Shown here: in pieces, positions 1 to 6,526 of the stretch
How the letters are laid out: each line of letters begins with the position of its first letter
How positions within the stretch are numbered: position 1 is the first letter of the stretch
Origin: Deltaproteobacteria bacterium
Lineage (GTDB): Bacteria; Desulfobacterota; Desulfobacteria; Desulfobacterales; JAUVKB01
Length of the DNA: 9,849 nucleotides
Assembly: GCA_030596405.1 (NCBI GenBank)
Contig: JAUVKB010000075.1
Coordinates: 1-9,849 of the forward strand
Direction: 5' to 3'
The notes under the pieces: model-generated
The model's input: only the letters and a program-made list of their open reading frames with translations
The model's database searches: none
What the model was told of the DNA's origin: nothing
Made by a program: the position numbers and the translations under genes

Positions 1-40
1 CGACTTCATCATCAACCAGCAGCACTTTTTTACCATTCAT
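1..40 (-). CDS. Response regulator, N-terminal start only (partial)
   Basis: Only the first 13 codons are in the window. They read MNGKKVLLVDDEV, the standard opening of a CheY-like receiver domain: a first beta strand (KVLLVDD) ending in the acidic pair that helps bind Mg2+ near the phosphorylated aspartate. A strong ribosome site (GAAGGAG, six A's, ATG) supports this start. The gene follows a kinase-tail remnant, and its presumed partner kinase lies 2.2 kb upstream beyond a permease gene. The output domain is outside the window. An NtrC-type activator is plausible because the kinase has a sigma-54 promoter, but that is inference; a receiver-only protein is equally possible. Confidence 0.8.
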   Translation of the reverse strand, partial: MNGKKVLLVDDEV

Positions 41-282
41 TTTTTTCTCCTTCGGGGCAAAAGCGCCCCTTCTATATGTCTTTAGGTTTATATCCGATAC
101 TCTTTGCCAGGCTGGCCGGCGGAGTAAGGGGAAACAAGATGGAAAATTTCGTTTCCTCCCCTGATTCGCTTTCGACCGTAATTTCTCCTCCCAGCCGTTT
201 GATTATGCTGTAGCAAACCGATAGTCCTAATCCGGTCCCCTTTCCTACCGGCTTGGTGGTAAAGAAAGGATCGAATATTTTT
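14..282 (-). repeat. Direct repeat copy A: kinase tail + hairpin + regulator start
   Basis: This stretch repeats 2226-2486 in the same orientation. Counting by eye, the segment 75-282 aligns without gaps to the other copy with about 16 mismatches in 208 bases. The spacer and regulator start (14-74) align more loosely, with small indels. Homology stops abruptly at 282/283, about 20 bases short of the permease stop codon. Both copies keep a short GC hairpin between the kinase stop and the regulator start (here GGGGC 54-58 with GCCCC 65-69). The two copies flank the permease gene. Confidence 0.85.
72..282 (-). pseudogene. Headless histidine kinase tail (HATPase fragment)
   Basis: This is a remnant of a sensor kinase. 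It has no start of its own and begins in frame at the position equal to Lys523 of the intact kinase at 2276-4051. Over the 69 shared residues there are seven substitutions, and both end in ...KDI. It keeps the F box and G2-type loop (FDPFFTTKPVGKGTGLGL) but lacks the sensor, membrane segments, phospho-acceptor His, N box and first G box, so it cannot be a kinase. A conserved glycine of the last G-rich turn (GEGTKF in the intact copy) is Glu here (GEETKF), which fits relaxed selection. The open frame continues upstream to 347, but those residues come from the 3' end of the permease gene read out of frame and are not kinase sequence. Confidence 0.85.
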
Positions 283-301
283 GCGCAAACCCTTAATGGC
301 C

Positions 302-2071
302 TTAGAACGGCCAAATAATAGGGATCAAAAAGCTGTTTACTACCCACGCGATCAGATTCATGGGGATACCGATTTTAAGAAAGTCGCTGAACCTGTATCC
401 GCCGGGGCCGTACACCATCATGTTGCACTGATAACCAATCGGCGTCGCAAAGCTTGCGGAAGCGCCCATCATGATAGCAAATGCAAAGGGTGTCCAGTTT
501 ACGCCCATCTGAGCGGCCATTGCCAGTGCAATGGGCCACAGGATCAATGCAGCCGCATTGTTGGTGACCATCTCGGTGAGGATGGAAGTAGTAATGTAGA
601 GCATGGATAAAACCATCCAGGGGCTGCCCCCGCCCATACCGACCATTTGGGTGGCGATAAAGGATGCAGCTCCTGTTTTCTCCATCGCTCTTCCAATGCC
701 GAAAGCCGCTATGATGACCAGTAGTACCTGCATGTCAACGCTTTTGTAAGCCCGGGTAAAGGTTATGCATCGGGTAGCGAGCAGAACAGCGGCGGCTATT
801 GCCGATGCCTTGAACATGCCGATACCTAAAAACGTGGCCAAAAAGATCATGCCCAAAAACACGATGCAGCATATGATCGCCTTGTTGTAGCGGGGCGCAG
901 CAGACTCTTCCAACTGACTGACGAGGTGAAAGTCCTGTGAATTTTTGTTTTGCAGATAAAAATTGGGATGTGTCTCAAGGAGCAGGGTGTCGCCTTCCTC
1001 CAGAACCACATCGCTCAGAGATCCGCTGATCTGCCTTCCTGCCCGCGCTATCGCCACAACCACCGAATCATACAAAGAGCGGAAGTGCGAGCCCACGATG
1101 CTTCTGCCGATGAACTGGTTGGAATTTGAAACAACTGCCTCCACAAAACAGCGATCGGGACGCGGGGTTCCGATTTTAAAAAGCCGATCCATCACAGGTG
1201 CCAGACCTTTCATTTTTTGCACTTCGGAAATCATATCTAACCCACCGGCGAAAACCAGACGGTCATCTTCTTCGAGCGTTATTGAGTAATCAGCCGCAGG
1301 TATGCTGTTTTTCCCCCGGATAATTTCAATGAGGTTAATATCATTTTCTTCTGTTAAATCGGCTTGCCTTATGGTTTTCCCGATGAGAACGCTTCCAGGA
1401 CTTAAGATCATCTCCGTGGTGTACTGTTTCGGATCACCCATCTGGTCGATAGCGGATGACCGCACAGGGAGAAGCCACTTGCTCAACAAGGTGATTACTG
1501 TGAACATGATCAGAGAAAAAGGGATCCCGACTTTGGCAATTTCAAAAAGTTCTACTTTGACACCCATATCCTTCTCGATGATCCCGCTCACCACAAGGTT
1601 TGTGCTGGTGCCGATGAGGGTGCATGTCCCACCGAAAATAGCCGCATAACTCAAGGGAATCATAAGTTTGGATACGGGCATTTTAATCTTTTTTGCCCAG
1701 GCTTTCACGGCCGGGATAAAAATCGCCACAACCGGCGTATTGTTCAGAAAAGCGCTCAAGATCGTGACCGCCCCCATCATGCGAAGGCGCGCAACCGTCT
1801 CCGATTTTATCCGGGGAGATAACACAAACGTGAGCATTTGTATCGCGCCGGTCTCATTAAACGCCCCGGCCACAATAAACAGAATCGCCACGGTGAGCAT
1901 CCCCCGGTTTGATGCACCCGCGACGGCTTCTTTATCCGTAATAATGCCGGCAGCCAACAGCACAACCAGCGTCCCCAGACAAACCCATTCCGGAGGGATA
2001 CGAGTTTTTGCCAGAACCACGAACATCAATGCCACACTGGCCATTGTAAACCACATCTGCCATTCCATCAT
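302..2071 (-). CDS. SLC13/DASS-family permease with two TrkA-C domains
   Basis: Inner-membrane secondary transporter of the DASS (divalent anion:Na+ symporter) type, 589 residues. The layout is a hydrophobic half (about 5-202), a soluble middle with two RCK_C/TrkA_C-like domains (about 217-290 and 305-372), then a second hydrophobic half (about 396-589). Each half carries the family's Asn/Thr-rich hairpin signatures: FLNNTP 108-113 and GTSTN 154-158 in the first, TNNAAA 503-508 and the glycine/proline-rich ATPIGYQ 542-548 in the second. Family members carry dicarboxylates, citrate, sulfate or related anions; those with central TrkA_C domains often lie near sulfate metabolism, but substrate cannot be assigned from sequence. 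The start is well defined: AGGAGG (2078-2083) lies six bases before the first of two tandem ATGs. The gene sits 205 bp downstream of the kinase and is flanked by duplicated kinase-tail/regulator-start sequence. The RCK_C domains suggest ligand gating. Confidence 0.9.
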   Translation of the reverse strand: MMEWQMWFTMASVALMFVVLAKTRIPPEWVCLGTLVVLLAAGIITDKEAVAGASNRGMLTVAILFIVAGAFNETGAIQMLTFVLSPRIKSETVARLRMMGAVTILSAFLNNTPVVAIFIPAVKAWAKKIKMPVSKLMIPLSYAAIFGGTCTLIGTSTNLVVSGIIEKDMGVKVELFEIAKVGIPFSLIMFTVITLLSKWLLPVRSSAIDQMGDPKQYTTEMILSPGSVLIGKTIRQADLTEENDINLIEIIRGKNSIPAADYSITLEEDDRLVFAGGLDMISEVQKMKGLAPVMDRLFKIGTPRPDRCFVEAVVSNSNQFIGRSIVGSHFRSLYDSVVVAIARAGRQISGSLSDVVLEEGDTLLLETHPNFYLQNKNSQDFHLVSQLEESAAPRYNKAIICCIVFLGMIFLATFLGIGMFKASAIAAAVLLATRCITFTRAYKSVDMQVLLVIIAAFGIGRAMEKTGAASFIATQMVGMGGGSPWMVLSMLYITTSILTEMVTNNAAALILWPIALAMAAQMGVNWTPFAFAIMMGASASFATPIGYQCNMMVYGPGGYRFSDFLKIGIPMNLIAWVVNSFLIPIIWPF

Positions 2072-2098
2072 TAATTTCCTCCTAACATCGTTGTTTTT

Positions 2099-2120
2099 AA
2101 ACGTATTGAGTCATACGTTT
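2099..2120. promoter_or_regulatory. Perfect 8-bp inverted repeat upstream of permease
   Basis: The arms AAACGTAT and ATACGTTT are perfectly complementary around a 6-base centre. The element ends 27 bases before the permease ATG and 15 bases before its ribosome site. It could be a protein operator or a leader hairpin. The run after it on the minus strand (TTTAAAA) is too short for a convincing terminator. Confidence 0.4.
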
Positions 2121-2153
2121 TCCAGAAATCCCGGAAGTTGTTCTGATAGCTGT

Positions 2154-2179
2154 CTGAAATCACTGAAACCCGGTTTCAG
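2154..2179. promoter_or_regulatory. Palindrome with three CTGAAA half-sites, candidate operator
   Basis: A perfect palindrome, CTGAAAC-CCG-GTTTCAG (2163-2179), is preceded nine bases earlier by a further direct CTGAAA (2154-2159), giving three half-sites in 26 bp. It lies between the kinase and the permease, about 90-120 bp upstream of the permease start. Binding by a regulator of the permease is an inference. I do not see good -35/-10 or -24/-12 boxes next to it. Confidence 0.4.
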
Positions 2180-2225
2180 ATTTTAGGTTGGGCCATCAGG
2201 TTTCCATGACGCTATTCGTTTTACG

Positions 2226-2486
2226 AGAGCAGCACCTTATTTTTTTCCTCTCTTGGGGCGCAAAAAGAGCCCTGTTTATATGTCTTTTGTTTGATATCCA
2301 ATACTCTTTGCAAGGTCGGTCGGCGGAGTAAGGGGAAACAAGATGGAAAATTTCGTTCCCTCCCCTGGTTCGCTTTCGACCGTAATTTTTCCTCCCAGCC
2401 GTTTGATTATGCTGTAGCAAACCGATAGCCCTAGTCCTGTCCCCTTTCCCACCGGCTTGGTGGTGAAGAAAGGATCGAATATTTTT
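2226..2486 (-). repeat. Direct repeat copy B: kinase tail + hairpin + broken regulator start
   Basis: This is the partner of the repeat at 14-282, in the same orientation. It covers the last 70 or so codons of the intact kinase, the intercistronic hairpin (GGGC...GCCC near 2256-2273) and a degraded regulator start. On the minus strand, A-rich sequence is followed by ATAAGGTGCTGCTCTCG, whereas the intact copy reads ATGAATGGT, AAAAAA, GTGCTGCTGG. The ATG and several codons are lost, the GTGCTGCT core survives, and homology then fades. The kinase side of this copy is functional and the regulator side is dead, the opposite of the other copy. Confidence 0.75.
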
Positions 2487-4051
2487 TCAAGATGTTCCAT
2501 TCTTATTCCTGTTCCCGTATCAGCAATGGTCACTCTGACAGCCTTATTGTTGTCCTCGACGGCTGTGGAGATATGGACACTTCCATAAGGCTTTTCACCA
2601 TGGGCTTCAATAGCATTTTTTATTAAGTTCAAAAAAACCTGCTGAAGCTGTGAAGGGTCGGAAAGGATTGGCGTAAGCGACTCACTGAAGTCCGCAAAGA
2701 GCCTGATACCGCTTGCTTTGGCATCTCGTTTCATAAGGTCGATCATTTCATGCAAAAAGGCATTGAGATCCACCTCCTCTATTCTGGATTCGGTTCGACG
2801 CGAGAATCGCAGCAAGTTATGGGTTGTGTTCTTGCAGCGCTTGAGCTGAGTGTCGATTTGCGACAAGGATTTATCCAATTGAGCCTTGAACCCGGCATTC
2901 ATGTCTGGTGTTTCTTCTGCCTTGTCAATAAGCATCTGTCGTTCGGTCATAATGATTGCCAAAGGATTGTTGACCTCATGAGCCACGCCCGCAGAGAGCG
3001 CTCCAATAGATGCCATCTTGCTTGTTTGCACCAGTTGTTTGTTCATCTGTTTTGTCGCATTATCTCGCTCCTTTATGATTTGGATCATGTATCGCGTGCT
3101 AAAAAAGGCAACAATGAGGATGACGAGGACGCTCAGGTGGAGAAATATCAAAGTTGCATAGTTCGCATGATTGAGGCTGCCGAATGCCTCGGCATAGTCT
3201 TGCTTTACAACGAGCAGCCATGGCACAGCGGTCAGCCATGCATGGGCAACTATCTGTTTCGGAGAACCTTCCGGCTCAATTATTTGAACTATGGTTCCCT
3301 GATGAAACGTCTGGACCGGTAATGAAGTTTTGCCCATGATCTTGCCGCTGAAGCGAGGCTGTGTTTGTAAGATACCCTTGGTGTTTACGAGGTATACCTC
3401 GCCGGTCTTGCCTATCTTCACGTTTTCTACCAGAGAACGAAAAACCTCCGCATCTATGGTGGCCCGCAGAATCCATTTCGGCCCGTTTTCGGCCTGCAAG
3501 ACGGCAATAATAAAATGAGGCGTCTTTCGGAAACCGAGGAACATGTCGCTTATATAGACTCCTTTTTCCATGACCTCCTTGAACCAGAAGGCCTGGGCGT
3601 AGTTTCTGTCCATCAGATCGTAGGGGCCAACGTACGCCAGGTGTTTCCCGGTATGACTTATAACACCCAAATCCATGAAGGTTTTTCCGTATTCCTGTTT
3701 CATGGCCTGATTCATTGCGTTGAAAGTCTTTGCGAGATATTTTTTATCACTCAGATGCTCCAGCATGTTGGTTTGAGCGATGAGCTGGATGTTTGACCTC
3801 TGATTGTTCAGGAACAGCTCTATTGTTTTTTGATGCTGGGCGATACTCTCCTGGAAGGTAGTCAGCATGCTGGATCTGTTAAATATCGTATAATGAATGT
3901 TGATTCCCCATCCTACCAGGAGAAGGGGCACAACCGAACCGGCAAGCGCAATCAAAACAAATTTTCGAAACATTTTTGGATAGTCGGCTTCAGACTTTCC
4001 ACCCTGATTGTTTTTATCGGACTTGCCGGTTAATAAATCGTTCTCTTCCAT
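2276..4051 (-). CDS. Cache-domain membrane sensor histidine kinase (NtrB/ZraS-like)
   Basis: Inner-membrane sensor kinase, 591 residues, expected to autophosphorylate and pass phosphate to a response regulator. A charged cytoplasmic N-terminus (1-27) is followed by membrane segment 1 (about 29-50), a periplasmic double-Cache-like sensor (about 55-295) and membrane segment 2 (about 299-318). The dimerisation domain contains AGVAHEVNNPL with His358 as phospho-acceptor. The ATPase domain has N box NLIKNA (Asn475, Asn479), G1 DTGTG (511-515), F box FDPFF (525-529), G2 GTGLGL (537-542) and a final GEGTKF turn. All catalytic motifs look intact. The start ATG is preceded by GGGGTGACC. Transcription probably begins at the sigma-54 promoter about 120 bp upstream. 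No intact regulator follows directly; the next genes are a permease and then a regulator start at 40. Cache domains usually bind small organic ligands, so sensing of a transported anion is reasonable but unproven. Confidence 0.92.
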   Translation of the reverse strand: MEENDLLTGKSDKNNQGGKSEADYPKMFRKFVLIALAGSVVPLLLVGWGINIHYTIFNRSSMLTTFQESIAQHQKTIELFLNNQRSNIQLIAQTNMLEHLSDKKYLAKTFNAMNQAMKQEYGKTFMDLGVISHTGKHLAYVGPYDLMDRNYAQAFWFKEVMEKGVYISDMFLGFRKTPHFIIAVLQAENGPKWILRATIDAEVFRSLVENVKIGKTGEVYLVNTKGILQTQPRFSGKIMGKTSLPVQTFHQGTIVQIIEPEGSPKQIVAHAWLTAVPWLLVVKQDYAEAFGSLNHANYATLIFLHLSVLVILIVAFFSTRYMIQIIKERDNATKQMNKQLVQTSKMASIGALSAGVAHEVNNPLAIIMTERQMLIDKAEETPDMNAGFKAQLDKSLSQIDTQLKRCKNTTHNLLRFSRRTESRIEEVDLNAFLHEMIDLMKRDAKASGIRLFADFSESLTPILSDPSQLQQVFLNLIKNAIEAHGEKPYGSVHISTAVEDNNKAVRVTIADTGTGIRMEHLEKIFDPFFTTKPVGKGTGLGLSVCYSIIKRLGGKITVESEPGEGTKFSILFPLTPPTDLAKSIGYQTKDI

Positions 4052-4180
4052 TGGTCACCCCATCTCATAGAATAAGCGAAAGCACGACTGGCGTTTGCCG
4101 GCCGCCCATTAATTTCGCCTTAAAATATTTAGCGTTAAACATCCATCGGTTCAGTCTTTAATCAATTTATTTAAAAACAT

Positions 4181-4196
4181 TGCATGAAATGTGCCA
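4181..4196 (-). promoter_or_regulatory. Sigma-54 (-24/-12) promoter of the kinase gene
   Basis: The minus strand reads TGGCACATTTCATGCA. The sigma-54 consensus is TGGCACG-N4-TTGCW; only two positions differ (G to A after TGGCAC, T to A before TGCA), and the invariant GG and GC are 12 bases apart as required. Transcription would start near 4170, giving a leader of about 120 bases before the kinase ATG. Sigma-54 promoters need an enhancer-binding ATPase, which fits autoregulation by an NtrC-type partner regulator, though that partner is not visible here. Confidence 0.7.
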
Positions 4197-4280
4197 TTGA
4201 ATTACACTTTGTAAATAAGATATAAAATCAAATAGTTGCTTTCCTGATAAGATAAAAACAATATTACCGCACGCTTAAAA

Positions 4281-4316
4281 TTTAGAAAATTTTCGAATAT
4301 TTTTTAGAAAAATTTC
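4281..4316. repeat. Pair of 14-bp direct repeats upstream of the sigma-54 promoter
   Basis: TTTAGAAAATTTTC (4281-4294) and TTTAGAAAAATTTC (4303-4316) match at 13 of 14 bases and are 22 bp apart, about two helical turns. They lie roughly 110-145 bp upstream of the predicted transcription start, where enhancer-binding activators of sigma-54 promoters usually bind. The octamer TTTCGAAT also occurs at 4291 and 4333. The sequence is AT-rich, so chance similarity is a real alternative. Confidence 0.35.
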
Positions 4317-4463
4317 AATCAGCGCTGTTAGATTTCGAATTGAATTGAACCATGAAGCAGCGGAAATTTTTTTGGAGTAAACTTGGAAAAATAGAGATTC
4401 ACAATTCTACTGATGCAGGGTCTTTTTAATAACAAAACATGAAAGGCAGGTTGCCTGTTTTCC

Positions 4464-4490
4464 GTCATTCCGGCGGAGGCCGGAATCCAA
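4464..4490. repeat. REP-like short palindromic element
   Basis: The core ATTCCGGC-GGAG-GCCGGAAT (4467-4486) is a perfect 8-bp hairpin, embedded in the wider motif GTCATTCC...GGAATCCA. Variants of this 'GTCATTCC...GGAATCCA' motif are widespread as dispersed intergenic repeats in proteobacterial genomes. Here it stands out as a GC-rich island in a very AT-rich spacer. A small stem (AGGCA-GGT-TGCCT) lies just before it at 4444-4456. No gene ends nearby, so it is probably not acting as a terminator. Confidence 0.65.
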
Positions 4491-4995
4491 ATTTCCCAAA
4501 TATTAAAACCATCCTGATTTCGGTTTTCACAGGAGCAACAACTTTTTTTATATATTTTATTGGTGGTGTATAAAATTCGATCCGGATATAATATATTATA
4601 GATAGAGCCAGCTCTTTCATATCAGTAATTCTAATTATGGCTACTTTTGAGTATTTTTTTCCCAAAAACGAAAAAAACTAATAAAAATAATGTTAAAAAC
4701 AGCTAATATTGTCATGGAAGCTCATAAAAATTTTCATAATTAGAATTGCTGCTTTCATATAAAATGGTTTGCTTTGTCTGCATTATTTGTGTAAAATTAA
4801 AAAATATTTATTCAGCTATTTTAAAGATGCTGATTATATACTTGAAGCGATATATAGCTAAACAATTATACTGAAATTTTATATGTGCTGTTTCAATCAA
4901 TTTCTATAAATACCATACCCTTTTAAACGATTAACGTGACAGTTTTGTGGACGGCTTTTTAACTTTAGGAATAATCTTTGCCCTGTGAATAAATT

Positions 4996-6510
4996 ATGAT
5001 TAATGCTTATGTAAAAAAAATTCTTCAGGCGCGTGTTTATGAAGCTGCGAAAAAAACGCCGCTTGAATACGCCAAAAATCTTTCCAAACGTTTGAATAAT
5101 CATATTTTGCTTAAGCGGGAAGATATGCAGCCAATTTTTTCTTTTAAGATACGCGGTGCATACAACAAAATTGCAGGTTTGTCCCCAAAGGCTCAGAAAA
5201 ATGGAATTATTGCAGCTTCTGCAGGAAATCATGCGCAGGGTGTTGCTTTGTCTGCTGCTAAGCTGAGCATTGATGCGTTGATTGTGATGCCTAAAACCAC
5301 TCCTGAAATTAAAATCATTTCTGTACAAAGTTGGGGGGCAAAAACTGTTTTGCATGGCAATACTTATGATGATGCCAGTATATATGCCAGACAACTCGCT
5401 GCTGAAAAAGGACTAACTTATGTGCATCCCTATGACGATGCCGATGTGATCGCCGGACAAGGTACCATTGCAATGGAAATTCTGCATCAGCACAGTTGCG
5501 ATTTAGATGCGGTTTTTGTGCCTGTTGGCGGCGGCGGATTGATCGCCGGGATTGCCTCTTATATTAAATATGTGCGCCCTGAAGTTAAAATTATTGGAGT
5601 AGAACCAGTTGATTCACCTTGTTTGTATGCTGCTTTGCAAGCCGATAAGCGGGTTATACTTGATCAGGTCGGTATTTTTGCTGACGGAGTAGCAGTAAGT
5701 CAGGTTGGTAAAATACCTTTTGCCGTAGCTCAAAAATATGTAGATGAAGTTATTCTGGCAAATACAGATGAAATCTGTGCTGCGATTAAAGATATTTTTG
5801 ATAATACGCGGGTGATTGCTGAACCAGCAGGTGCACTGGCTTTGGCAGGTTTAAAACAGTATGTGCTACGTAAAGGTTTGAGTGATTGTTCTCTTGTAGC
5901 GATTGTCAGCGGTGCCAACACCAGCTTTAACCGTCTGCAATTTATTGCCGAACGTACTGAAGTAGGAGAGAAACGAGAGGCGCTGATGGCTGTGACTATT
6001 CCTGAAAATCCAGGAAGTTTCCATGCTTTTTGCCATGCTTTGGGACAGCGCACAATTACCGAGTTCAACTACCGGTATGCCAACTCTGAGCATGCGCAGA
6101 TATTTGTTGGTGTACGTCTGGCCGAAGGCACAGGAGAAAAAGAAAAACTGCTGCAACAACTGCGTAAAAAAGCATATCCGGTTGAAGATTTAACTAATAA
6201 TGAAATGGCTAAAGTGCATATCCGCCATATGGTTGGCGGGCATGGCGGACAAGTTGCCGATGAGCATCTTTACCGCTTTGAATTTCCAGAATGTCCAGGC
6301 GCTTTGTTATATTTTTTAACTGGTATAGGCAAGCGCTGGAATATCAGCCTGTTCCACTATCGTAATCATGGCTCGGCTTACGGACGTATTCTTATGGGTA
6401 TACAAATTCCTGAAATGGATAGAATTGAGTTTCAGACGTTTTTAGAAAAATTTGGCTATCCTTACTGGGAAGAAAATGATAATCCGGCTTACCGGCTATT
6501 TTTGAATTGA
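4996..6510 (+). CDS. ilvA: Biosynthetic threonine deaminase (threonine ammonia-lyase)
   Basis: PLP enzyme converting L-threonine to 2-oxobutanoate and ammonia, the committed step of isoleucine synthesis, in the cytoplasm. The protein has 504 residues, close to the long allosteric form (E. coli about 514). Lys51 in SFKIRGAYN is the PLP Schiff-base lysine. SAGNHAQG (75-82) is the substrate loop, VGGGGLIAG (177-185) holds the PLP phosphate, and Ser305 in SGAN contacts the pyridine nitrogen. The C-terminal third (about 325-400 and 420-495) matches the two ACT-like domains that mediate isoleucine inhibition and valine activation, so this is not the short catabolic TdcB type. The start agrees with the family (YVKKILQARVYEAA follows at once), yet no good ribosome site precedes it: the nearest AGGA is about 26 bases away. 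The gene is alone on its strand. Its stop lies 16 bp from the convergent phosphomannomutase stop; a weak stem (CCGGC 6492-6496, GCCGG 6517-6521) followed by seven T's could end transcription. Confidence 0.95.
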   Translation: MINAYVKKILQARVYEAAKKTPLEYAKNLSKRLNNHILLKREDMQPIFSFKIRGAYNKIAGLSPKAQKNGIIAASAGNHAQGVALSAAKLSIDALIVMPKTTPEIKIISVQSWGAKTVLHGNTYDDASIYARQLAAEKGLTYVHPYDDADVIAGQGTIAMEILHQHSCDLDAVFVPVGGGGLIAGIASYIKYVRPEVKIIGVEPVDSPCLYAALQADKRVILDQVGIFADGVAVSQVGKIPFAVAQKYVDEVILANTDEICAAIKDIFDNTRVIAEPAGALALAGLKQYVLRKGLSDCSLVAIVSGANTSFNRLQFIAERTEVGEKREALMAVTIPENPGSFHAFCHALGQRTITEFNYRYANSEHAQIFVGVRLAEGTGEKEKLLQQLRKKAYPVEDLTNNEMAKVHIRHMVGGHGGQVADEHLYRFEFPECPGALLYFLTGIGKRWNISLFHYRNHGSAYGRILMGIQIPEMDRIEFQTFLEKFGYPYWEENDNPAYRLFLN

Positions 6511-6526
6511 GGGCTTGCCGGACACG

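Larger units (their letters stand above)
4197..4995. other. AT-rich spacer without a credible gene
   Basis: About 0.8 kb between the divergent kinase and ilvA genes. Apart from the candidate activator repeats and the REP-like palindrome, I see nothing coding: open frames are short, start without ribosome sites and resemble no family. No tRNA, riboswitch or branched-chain amino-acid leader peptide with Ile/Val/Leu-rich codons was recognised. A possible ilvA promoter may lie near 4936-4975 (GTGACA or TTGTGG upstream, AATAAT near 4970), but spacing and match are poor. The region may include decayed sequence at the edge between the GC-richer left block and the AT-richer right block. Confidence 0.5.

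Noticed and set aside
297..313. TGGCC...GGCCA stem over the permease stop codon as a terminator
   Set aside because: The stem is only five base pairs and no T run follows on the minus strand; read-through to the regulator is more likely.
283..347. N-terminal extension of the kinase-tail open frame
   Set aside because: These codons are the 3' end of the permease gene in another frame and share nothing with the intact kinase.
14..2486. Composite transposon or integron-type cassette
   Set aside because: The flanking repeats are kinase/regulator coding sequence, no transposase, integrase or terminal inverted repeats are visible, and the only gene inside is the permease.
4465..4665. 66-codon open frame on the minus strand in the spacer, ending in GFRPPPE
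   Set aside because: It needs a TTG start with no ribosome site, resembles no family, and its tail is simply the REP-like palindrome read through.
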